Assembly: GCA_964506685.1 (NCBI GenBank)
Contig: CAZDMQ010000022.1
Location: forward strand, 1 to 42,876
Direction of reading: 5' to 3'
Source of the DNA: UBA5336 sp964506685
GTDB lineage: Bacteria; Pseudomonadota; Alphaproteobacteria; Caulobacterales; Hyphomonadaceae
DNA length: 42,876 nucleotides
The stretch's first letter is position 1; each line of letters opens with the position of its first letter. Shown here one piece after another: positions 24,594 to 31,614 of this stretch. The notes beneath the pieces are model-generated. The model saw only the letters and a list, made by a program, of their open reading frames with translations. It did not search any database and was not told the DNA's origin. The position numbers and the translations under genes are program-made.

Positions 24594-27500
24594 ATGACAG
24601 ACTTGGCGGTGGGGACCGGGCCGGTCCGGACGGAAACCGGGGACGATCAGGAGATCGACCTCGCCCATGCGGGCGTATGCGGGTGCAGTGCCTGCCTCGA
24701 GGATGGCCACGACCATGGCCTGGCGACGGCGCCGCTGTTCTTCCCCGATCCTGCTGGTGACGAGTCCGGCCTTGTCGGGACCGATGCCGACAATGGCAAG
24801 CCGGTCATCTCCGCGTTCGAAGCGGCCGGCCTGATCGCCCGCAGCGGACTCACCTGGGCCGTCGATGGCGACCTGGATGTCACCTTCTCCTTTGCCAACA
24901 ATGCTACCGCCGGTATCGGCTTCGAGCCCTTCACGGCCGAAAACCAGGCGCGCACGCGCGATGTTCTCGCGCTCTATGCCGATGTCTCGGGGCTGAGCTT
25001 CACCGAGGTGGCGGCTGGCCAGCCAGCGGACGTGATCTACAAGGTCGAAAGCGACACGGCCAATGGCGGCGGCTATTTCGACGGCCAGTTCGTGGTGGTC
25101 GGCAATGTCTCCTTCGAGCCCGTCGCCAATCCCGGCACCTACCTGTTCAACCTGCTGCTGCACGAGACCGGCCATGCCATCGGCCTCGCCCATCCGGGCA
25201 ATTACAATGGCGCCGGGGTGACCTATGCCAATGATGCCGAGTTCTTCTCCGACAGCGCCCAGTTCACCAACCTGTCTTATTTCAGCGAAGGCAATACCGG
25301 CGCCGGTTTCGGCTACCTGACCACGCTTGGCCTGCACGACATCCTGGCGGTGCAGATGGAGTATGGGGCCAACCTGTCGGCCCGCACCGGCAACACGGTC
25401 TATGGCTACAACAACACGAGCGGGCTGGCCTCCTATGACCTGGCCCCGAATGACGGGCGGGGCTTCTCGATCTGGGACGCCGGCGGCACCGACACGCTCG
25501 ACTTTTCCGGCTCGGCGCTCGATGCCGAGCTGGACCTGCGCGAGGGCGCGTTCAGCTCGGTGAACGGCAATGTCGGCAATGTGTCGATCGCCTATGGCGT
25601 CACGATCGAGAACGGCACGGCCGGTGGCGGCGACGACCTGCTGCGCGGCAATGATGTCGGCAATGTGCTGCGGGGCGGAAACGGTAATGACACGCTGGTC
25701 GGCGGCGCCGACAGCGCCCCGGTCGCCGAAAACGATCCGCGCGATTTCACCGGCGTGCTGCTGAATGCCGATCCTCTGGAATTCGACCAGCACCTCGCTG
25801 CCAGTGCGGTCAGCGGCATTGCCGGTGGCGCGGTGACCTTCGAGATGCTGGTGAAGATCGACCGTACGCCGCAGGACAACATCGTGTTCGCGTCCTATGC
25901 CGTGCCGGGAACGGCGAACGAGTTTCTCGTCCAGGGCGAGGTCGGCGGCAATCTCACGGTTCACATTGTCGGCTTCGAATTCGTCAGCAACATTCCCACA
26001 TCCCGCCTGGTCGATGGCGAGCCGCACCGGCTGTCGGTGACCTGGGAGACGAGCGGGATCATCAAGCTGTTCATTGACGGGGTGCAGGCACAGCAGGGCT
26101 TCCACCGCGCCGGCGAGGCCCTCCAGTCCGGCGGCACCCTGGTCATCGGCCAGGACCAGGACACGGTCGGCGGGAACTTCCAGCCCTCCCAGATCCTGCA
26201 GGGGACGGTCGGCGACATCCGGGTGTTCAACGACGTGCGCACGAATGCGGAAATCGCGAACAATGCCTTCAGCGCGCTCAACGGTAATGAGCAGGGACTT
26301 GTCCATTACTGGACAGCGGACTCCCTCGCCGGTGGCGCACTGACCGATGTTGCAGGCGACCGCGACCTCGCGCTGGTCGGCGGGCCGACCGTCAACAACA
26401 CCGCCGATGCCCCGCCGTCGGTGACACCCGACAATGACCGCCTGCTCGGGCAGGCCGGCGATGATGTCCTCGAAGGCGGCTGGGGCAATGACATACTGGA
26501 TGGCGGGTCCGGTGACGATCTGCTGCGGGGCGGTGCCGGCGCCGACACGATCATCGGCGGCAGCGGGACCGACACGCTGAGTTTTGCCGCCGCGGCTGCG
26601 GGTGTCAGTGCCGACCTCGCCGCTGGCGGGACGGGCGGCGAGGCGGCCGGCGACAGCTATACCGGCATCGAGAAGGTCATCGGCACGGGCTTCGCCGACA
26701 CGCTGGGCGGCGACAGTGCCGACAATGAAATCCGCGGCAATGATGGTGACGACGTGCTGTCCGGCAGTGATGGCGATGACGTGCTGCTGGGCGGCGTTGG
26801 CAATGACACGCTCAACGGCGGCGGCGGCAACGACACCATGAATGGCGGCGGCGGCACGGACAGTTTCAGCGGCGGCACCGGCAATGACCTCATCAATACC
26901 GGCGCCGGGGCGGACGAGGCCGGCGGCGGCGACGGCAATGACCAGATCAACGGCCAGGGCGGCGACGACGTGCTGAATGGCGGGGCCGGCAATGATACGA
27001 TCAATGGCGCCGGCGGCAACGACAATGCCCAAGGCGGCGCCGGCGACGATATTGTCCGCGGCGGGGTCGGCAATGACGATCTCGGCGGCAGTGACGGCAA
27101 TGACGACCTGCTCGGCCAGGCCGATGACGACCTGCTCAAGGGCGGGGCCGGCGATGACCTTTTGAACGGTGCGGCCGGGGTTGATGAGCTGAATGGCGGG
27201 GCCGGAAATGACACCCTGAATGGCGGCACCGGGGGAGATGTGCTGATCGGCAGCACCGGAACGGACCAGCTCAACGGCCAGGGCGGCGACGACCGGATCA
27301 TTGGCGGCAGCGGTGATGACACGCTGAACGGGGCCGCCGGCAAGGACCTGCTGTTCGGTGATGGCGACAATGACACGCTGAATGGCGGGGACGGCAATGA
27401 CACGCTGTTCGGCGGGGTCGGCGATGACAGGCTGCACGGCCAGGGCGGGACGGACCGCTTCGTGTTCTACGCCGACGAGCCGGGCAGTGACACCGTGGTC

Positions 27501-27923
27501 TTCGTTGCGGCCGGCGAGACCGTGCACCTGCTCGGCTTTGGCTTCGCGAATGTGAACGAGGCGCGTGCGAGCCTAGCGCTGTCGGGCGGTAACGTCGTGT
27601 TCAGTGAGGCGGGGGTGACGATCACGTTCCAGAATACCGATCTCGATACTGTGCGCGGCGCCCTGAGTCTTTCCGAACCGCCGCAGCTCTCGCCCGAAGC
27701 GTTCGATTTTTCCGGGCTGGAGGGAGATGCCGGTGTGCAATCTGGTGTGCAATCCGTTGCGGTGATCGCAGATGCCGCTGGCGCGCCGCTGGCGGAGCCC
27801 GCTGCAGGGCCCGCGGATGCGGTGCCGGGCGGGCTGGCAGGCGAGGGGCATGCTGGCGGCTTCGACGCGTGGGACCCGTTCGACCTGGGCGCCGATCACG
27901 GTCAGGACGGTTTCCTGGTCTAG
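24594..27923 (+). CDS. Secreted RTX serralysin-like metalloprotease with LamG domain
   Basis: This 1109-residue protein resembles M10B metalloproteases. A Cys/His-rich head (CGCSACLEDGHDHG near residue 29) precedes the catalytic domain. The zinc motif HETGHAIGLAHP has His190, Glu191, His194 and His200. Where serralysins have the Met-turn (SVMSYF), this one reads TNLSYF (Leu227). Two RTX-type repeats (about 345-375) are followed by a LamG/pentraxin-like domain (about 383-600). A long array of GGxGxDxLx calcium repeats (about 612-950) and a cap come next. The C-terminus DGFLV fits a type I secretion signal. No signal peptide and no exporter genes are in the window. GGGGAA supports the start at 24594. 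Confidence 0.9.
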   Translation: MTDLAVGTGPVRTETGDDQEIDLAHAGVCGCSACLEDGHDHGLATAPLFFPDPAGDESGLVGTDADNGKPVISAFEAAGLIARSGLTWAVDGDLDVTFSFANNATAGIGFEPFTAENQARTRDVLALYADVSGLSFTEVAAGQPADVIYKVESDTANGGGYFDGQFVVVGNVSFEPVANPGTYLFNLLLHETGHAIGLAHPGNYNGAGVTYANDAEFFSDSAQFTNLSYFSEGNTGAGFGYLTTLGLHDILAVQMEYGANLSARTGNTVYGYNNTSGLASYDLAPNDGRGFSIWDAGGTDTLDFSGSALDAELDLREGAFSSVNGNVGNVSIAYGVTIENGTAGGGDDLLRGNDVGNVLRGGNGNDTLVGGADSAPVAENDPRDFTGVLLNADPLEFDQHLAASAVSGIAGGAVTFEMLVKIDRTPQDNIVFASYAVPGTANEFLVQGEVGGNLTVHIVGFEFVSNIPTSRLVDGEPHRLSVTWETSGIIKLFIDGVQAQQGFHRAGEALQSGGTLVIGQDQDTVGGNFQPSQILQGTVGDIRVFNDVRTNAEIANNAFSALNGNEQGLVHYWTADSLAGGALTDVAGDRDLALVGGPTVNNTADAPPSVTPDNDRLLGQAGDDVLEGGWGNDILDGGSGDDLLRGGAGADTIIGGSGTDTLSFAAAAAGVSADLAAGGTGGEAAGDSYTGIEKVIGTGFADTLGGDSADNEIRGNDGDDVLSGSDGDDVLLGGVGNDTLNGGGGNDTMNGGGGTDSFSGGTGNDLINTGAGADEAGGGDGNDQINGQGGDDVLNGGAGNDTINGAGGNDNAQGGAGDDIVRGGVGNDDLGGSDGNDDLLGQADDDLLKGGAGDDLLNGAAGVDELNGGAGNDTLNGGTGGDVLIGSTGTDQLNGQGGDDRIIGGSGDDTLNGAAGKDLLFGDGDNDTLNGGDGNDTLFGGVGDDRLHGQGGTDRFVFYADEPGSDTVVFVAAGETVHLLGFGFANVNEARASLALSGGNVVFSEAGVTITFQNTDLDTVRGALSLSEPPQLSPEAFDFSGLEGDAGVQSGVQSVAVIADAAGAPLAEPAAGPADAVPGGLAGEGHAGGFDAWDPFDLGADHGQDGFLV

Positions 27924-28006
27924 CGCCCTGCTGGGTCCCCGTCCTTGCCGACCGTCGTCCAGGAAGGGCATGGCGTCGAGGACGTCGGGCTGGCATGCCG
28001 GGAGGA

Positions 28007-28072
28007 TGCGACGCCTCCCTGGCACAAAAGGCCGATGCTCAGGCGGTTCAAATCCGGATGAAAGGGCTCTAG
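28007..28072 (+). repeat. 66-base dispersed repeat, copy 2 (abutting rpmE)
   Basis: This plus-strand copy of the element at 3285-3350 is in opposite orientation and 24.7 kb away. It starts TGCGACGCCTCCCTG and ends with the invariant block CGGATGAAAGGGCTCTAG. The terminal CTAG overlaps the rpmE stop codon on the other strand. An open frame runs through it to that TAG (peptide end AQAVQIRMKGL, as in copy 1). It lies between the RTX gene and rpmE. Confidence 0.8.
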
Positions 28073-28284
28073 ATGAAGCCCTTGAACTTGTCCTTGAACT
28101 TCGAGACGCGACCACGGTCGGAGATCCGGGCCGATCCGCCGGTCCAGGCCGGATGAGTTGTGGGGTCGATGTCGAGGGTCATCCGATCCCCTTCCTTGCC
28201 CCATGTGGTGCGGGTCTGGTACTCGGTACCGTCATTCATCACGACGGTGATGAAGTGATAGTCGGGGTGGCCTTCGGCTTTCAT
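28069..28284 (-). CDS. rpmE: Ribosomal protein bL31, zinc-free type
   Basis: This 71-residue bL31 of the large ribosomal subunit starts MKAEGHPDYHFITVVMNDGT and ends SKFKDKFKGFI. HPAWTGGSARISDRGR is the family core. It lacks the CxxC zinc ligands of E. coli-type L31, as in many alphaproteobacteria. GAGGA precedes the ATG at 28284; upstream in-frame sequence to 28515 is not homologous. Its stop codon overlaps the dispersed repeat. It stands alone, 161 bases from bdhA. Confidence 0.96.
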   Translation of the reverse strand: MKAEGHPDYHFITVVMNDGTEYQTRTTWGKEGDRMTLDIDPTTHPAWTGGSARISDRGRVSKFKDKFKGFI

Positions 28285-28445
28285 CGTTCGGATCCTCTGC
28301 ATGCGGCACGGGCGGACCGGTGGCAGCAGGCCGGCGCCGCAGGAAATTTCGGAACTGGGCTGATACGGGACCCGGGCGCAGACTTCAAGGGCCAATTGTC
28401 CCTTCAGCAGGACGAGGCGCATTGCCTCCCCATGCGCAACGACGC

Positions 28446-29228
28446 CTATTGCGCGACCCAGCCGCCATCCATCGACAGCACGGCGCCATTGATCTGGTCG
28501 GCATCGGGCGAGCACAGGAAGGCGGCAAAGCCGGCGACCTGTTCGGGGGTGACGAATTCCTTGGTCGGCTGGGCGGCGAGCAGCACGTCGGTCTTCACCG
28601 CTTCCTCGGATATTCCGCGCGAGGCCGCCGTGTCGGCGATCTGCCCCTCGACCAGCGGGGTGTAGACATAGCCCGGCGCGATGGCGTTGCAGCGCACGCC
28701 ATGGGTCGCCCCCTCCAGCGCCACGACCTTGGTCAGCCCGGCAATGCCGTGCTTGGCGGCGACATAGGCCGACTTGAAGGGCGAGGCGACCAGCGCATGG
28801 GCGCTGGCGGTGTTGAGGATCCGGCCCCAGCCCTTCTGTTTCATGCCCGGCAGGGCCATGCGGATGGTGTGGAAGGCCGAACTGAGATTGAGCGCGATGA
28901 TCAGGTCCCAGCGCTCGACGGGGAACTCGTCAATCGGCGCAACGTGCTGGATGCCGGCATTGTTCACGAGGATATCGGCCCCGCCGAAATCGCGGGCGAC
29001 ATAGCCCATCAGGCCCTCGATCGCGTCGGGCCTTTTCAGGTCGGCATCGGAATAGCCGACCTTCACACCGGTTTCCTGTGCCAGGGCCTCGCGGGCCGCT
29101 TCGATCTCATCCCGGTCGCCGAACCCGTTGAGGACGACATTCGCCCCCTCACGCGCCAGCCGCCCCGCCATGGCCTTGCCGATGCCACTGGTGGAGCCGG
29201 TGACGAGCGCGGTTTTTCCATCAAGCAT
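28446..29228 (-). CDS. bdhA: 3-hydroxybutyrate dehydrogenase
   Basis: This 260-residue short-chain dehydrogenase interconverts (R)-3-hydroxybutyrate and acetoacetate with NAD. It has TGSTSGIG (residue 10), ILVNNAGIQHVAP, and the catalytic Ser/Tyr/Lys as ASAHALVASPFKSAYVAAKHG. AIAPGYVYTPLVE and KEFVTPEQVAGFAAFLCS are D-beta-hydroxybutyrate dehydrogenase signatures, and the chain ends MDGGWVAQ. AAGGAG precedes the ATG; the long upstream opening to 29750 is spurious. It suggests polyhydroxybutyrate or ketone body use. Confidence 0.94.
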   Translation of the reverse strand: MLDGKTALVTGSTSGIGKAMAGRLAREGANVVLNGFGDRDEIEAAREALAQETGVKVGYSDADLKRPDAIEGLMGYVARDFGGADILVNNAGIQHVAPIDEFPVERWDLIIALNLSSAFHTIRMALPGMKQKGWGRILNTASAHALVASPFKSAYVAAKHGIAGLTKVVALEGATHGVRCNAIAPGYVYTPLVEGQIADTAASRGISEEAVKTDVLLAAQPTKEFVTPEQVAGFAAFLCSPDADQINGAVLSMDGGWVAQ

Positions 29229-29327
29229 GGGATGATCTCCTTGAGGCTGCCCCATTGAAGCTCTATGAGCCCGAGTCTCACCCGAGGCTAGCTGTCCTCC
29301 GTGTCCAAGACAATTGCGGGAACCACC

Positions 29328-29759
29328 ATGCGGGCCGAAATCCAGACCTTCGTCGAAGGGTTCCCAGATTTTATGCTCTACACGAGCGTCGCGGCCCTGA
29401 TGCTGGTGGTTGCCGTGGCGACTTATATAAAATTGACGCCCTGGCGAGAACTGGCGCTGGTCAAGGACCAGAACGGAGCGGCCGGCCTTGCGCTGGCCGG
29501 CGCCGTGGTTGGGCTGGCAATCCCGATCTCGGCCTGCCTGGCCACGTCGGTGTCGCTGATCGGCCTGGTGATCTGGGGTGTCGTGGCGTTGCTCCTGCAA
29601 TTGCTGGCCTACCGCATCACCGATCTCCTGCTGCGCGACCTGCCGCGGCGGATCGAGGAAGACCAGGCCGGCCCGGCCATAGTCCTGATCGGTGCGAAGC
29701 TCGCCTCGGCGATGCTGCTGGCGGCCGGCCTGTGGGACCCCTACATCCACCTTCTGTAG
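29328..29759 (+). CDS. DUF350 family membrane protein
   Basis: This 143-residue protein has four predicted helices: YTSVAALMLVVAVATYIKL (about 16-34), LALAGAVVGLAIPISACLA (about 54-72), LIGLVIWGVVALLLQLLAY (about 77-95) and AIVLIGAKLASAMLLAAGL (about 117-136). GAAGLALAGAVVGLAIPI and the two-fold repeat of helix pairs fit DUF350. The function is unknown. The ATG at 29328 has GCGGGAA before it; a GTG at 29301 is possible but has no ribosome site. It is first in a run with a serine protease and pyrF. Confidence 0.82.
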   Translation: MRAEIQTFVEGFPDFMLYTSVAALMLVVAVATYIKLTPWRELALVKDQNGAAGLALAGAVVGLAIPISACLATSVSLIGLVIWGVVALLLQLLAYRITDLLLRDLPRRIEEDQAGPAIVLIGAKLASAMLLAAGLWDPYIHLL

Positions 29760-29775
29760 CGAACAGGCCCGAGCG

Positions 29776-30606
29776 TTGCGTCTTCCCGACTGGTTCCTCT
29801 ACGCCCTTGTCCTGACGGTCTTCGTCTGGTTCGTCTTCCTTGTCGACAATGACCGGCTCGATGCCCCCGAGCCACTGCCCGAAACGCTGCGCGGGGAAGG
29901 CCCCTCGCTGCCCGAACCCTCGGTGTTCGACGAGACCGTACTGGTGCAGGTGACCTCGCCGCAGGATGGCGTGGGCACCGCGTTCGCCATCGACCGCCAG
30001 GGCAACTGGCTGACCGCGCGGCATGTGGTCGAGGGGTGCCGGCGGGTGAGCCTGCTGGTGGCGCCGAACCGTTATGTCACCGTGGCGAGGGTCCTGACCG
30101 CCACCGGCAGCGACCTGGCCCTGCTGCAGACCGGGCGCAGCCTGCGCGCGGTCGAGCTGAACCTCGAACCTGACCTGCGGGTCGGCGAGCCCGGCTATCA
30201 TGTCGGCTATCCCCAGGGCCGGCCGGGCGAGGTCGCGACCCGGCTGATAGCCCGCTCGCGGCTCGTCACCCAGGGCCAGCGCCGGACGCAGGAACCGGTC
30301 CTGGCATGGGCCGAGGTCGGGCGCACGCGCGGCCTGTCGGGGACGCTGGGCGGGCTCAGCGGCGGTCCGGTCTTCGATGCGACGGGACGCGCCCGGGGCG
30401 TGGTCGTTGCCGAAAGTCCGCGCCGGGGCCGGATCTACACCGCTGCGCCACGCTCGATCGAGGCCTTCCTCGCAGCGCGGGAGCTGGCGCCCGCGCCCGG
30501 CCGGTCCGGGCCAGAGCCGGTCACCATCAACAATTACGGCCGCCGCGCCGATGACCTGCGCAAGGCCCTGCAGGTGGTGAAGGTGGCCTGCGAGGTCGGC
30601 TCATGA
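29776..30606 (+). CDS. Membrane-anchored trypsin-like serine protease
   Basis: This 276-residue protein has one N-terminal transmembrane helix (LYALVLTVFVWFVFLV, about 8-23) that anchors a periplasmic S1-type protease. The catalytic triad is His83 in TARHVVEG, Asp113 in GSDLALLQ and Ser195 in GLSGGPVF. The oxyanion-loop GLSGGP is intact. There is no PDZ domain, so it is not a full DegP. No ATG lies at a fitting place: the TTG at 29776, 16 bases after the DUF350 stop, is the likeliest start. The frame is open back to 29692 within that gene. Its stop overlaps pyrF (ATGA). Confidence 0.85.
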   Translation: MRLPDWFLYALVLTVFVWFVFLVDNDRLDAPEPLPETLRGEGPSLPEPSVFDETVLVQVTSPQDGVGTAFAIDRQGNWLTARHVVEGCRRVSLLVAPNRYVTVARVLTATGSDLALLQTGRSLRAVELNLEPDLRVGEPGYHVGYPQGRPGEVATRLIARSRLVTQGQRRTQEPVLAWAEVGRTRGLSGTLGGLSGGPVFDATGRARGVVVAESPRRGRIYTAAPRSIEAFLAARELAPAPGRSGPEPVTINNYGRRADDLRKALQVVKVACEVGS

Positions 30607-31520
30607 GTTTCGGATGCGAGCTGATGGCGGCCACCGCCGAGCTGGGCCCGCTCTGCATCGGCATCGACCCCCATCCCGGCCGGGTGCCGGAGCTGTTCGG
30701 CGGCGACACGCCGGCCGGGCTGGAAGCCTGGGGACGGGCGATCGTCGAACAGGCCGCCGGCAGGGTCGCGGCGGTCAAGCCACAGGCCGGGCTGTTCGAA
30801 CGCCACGGGCCAGCCGGCATGGCGGCGCTGCAGGCGGTCACGCGCGTGGCGCGGGCAGCCGGCCTGTTCGTTATCCTGGATGCCAAGCGCGGCGATATCG
30901 GCTCCACGGCCGAGGGCTATGCGCGCGCCTGTCTCGGTCCGGATGCGCCGTTCCCGGCCCATTGCGTCACGGTCAATCCCTATATGGGGCTCGACACGCT
31001 GGAGCCCTTCATTCGCCGGGCCGAGGCGACCGCCAGCGGGGTGGCCGTCCTGACGCGCACCTCCAATCCGGGGGCCGCCGATTTCCAGGCGCTCGAAAGC
31101 GGCGGGGTCCCGCTTTACCTGCACATCGCCCGCGCCCTCGCGCCGGCGGCAGCGCGCCTGCGGGGCGATGCCGACTGGTCGAGCCTGATGATCGTGGCCG
31201 GGGCCACGGCGCCGGCCGAAGCCCGGGCGCTGCGCGCGGCGCTGCCGGATGTGCCGTTCCTGGTCCCGGGCTACGGGGCGCAGGGCGCGAGCGCGGGCGA
31301 CGCGCTGGCCGGGTTCGTCCCCGGGCCCGGCGGACTGGGCAGTGGACTGGGCGGTCGACTGGACGGTCGACTGGGCGGCGGCCTGGTGAATGCCTCGCGG
31401 GCGGTCACCTTCCCGGCGGCAGCGGCCGGCGCCAGGACGCAGGCGGCCTGGGCTGACGCGATTGCCAACGCCATTGCGGCGGCAAGAGCCGAGCTCAATG
31501 CCGCAGCCGGCGCACCGTGA
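30603..31520 (+). CDS. pyrF: Orotidine 5'-phosphate decarboxylase (long type)
   Basis: This 305-residue PyrF of the long subfamily makes UMP from OMP. It shows CIGIDPHPGRVPEL at the N-terminus, VKPQAGLFE, and the catalytic ILDAKRGDIGSTAEGYA (Lys95). VTVNPYMGLDTLEPF and VPGYGAQGAS near the C-terminus complete the phosphate site. Residues 244-259 (GLGSGLGGRLDGRLGG) are a four-fold 12-base tandem repeat inserted in the loop after the phosphate-binding segment. It is translationally coupled to the protease gene. Confidence 0.94.
   Translation: MSFGCELMAATAELGPLCIGIDPHPGRVPELFGGDTPAGLEAWGRAIVEQAAGRVAAVKPQAGLFERHGPAGMAALQAVTRVARAAGLFVILDAKRGDIGSTAEGYARACLGPDAPFPAHCVTVNPYMGLDTLEPFIRRAEATASGVAVLTRTSNPGAADFQALESGGVPLYLHIARALAPAAARLRGDADWSSLMIVAGATAPAEARALRAALPDVPFLVPGYGAQGASAGDALAGFVPGPGGLGSGLGGRLDGRLGGGLVNASRAVTFPAAAAGARTQAAWADAIANAIAAARAELNAAAGAP
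31332..31379 (+). repeat. Four-unit 12-base tandem repeat inside pyrF
   Basis: Units GGACTGGGCAGT, GGACTGGGCGGT, CGACTGGACGGT and CGACTGGGCGGC stand in frame and encode Gly-Leu-Gly-type four-residue steps. The unit is a multiple of three, so copy number can vary without breaking pyrF. Confidence 0.85.
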
Positions 31521-31531
31521 CGCGGTGACGC

Positions 31532-31568
31532 CGCGGGAAGGCTCGACTTTCGCGGGAAGGCTTATAAT
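31532..31568 (+). promoter_or_regulatory. Promoter of the quinohemoprotein gene with direct repeat
   Basis: A perfect TATAAT (31563-31568) lies 46 bases before the ATG. Directly upstream CGCGGGAAGGCT occurs twice (31532-31543 and 31551-31562), 19 bases apart. The second copy touches the TATAAT, and CTCGAC between them could serve as a weak -35. The layout suggests an activator bound in tandem. The regulator is not in the window as far as I can tell. Confidence 0.6.
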
Positions 31569-31614
31569 GTCGAGGCGTAGAGCAGTTGAAATCTGCTGAC
31601 GGGAGGAAGACATC

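Noticed and set aside
24570..27527. A 985-codon open frame antisense to the RTX gene
   Set aside because: It mirrors the glycine/aspartate repeats of the real gene, has no recognisable domain and is a GC-rich shadow.
28040..28060. T-loop-like GGTTCAAAT in the dispersed repeat as a tRNA
   Set aside because: Only three pairs of a T-stem form, and there are no acceptor, D or anticodon arms nor a CCA end.
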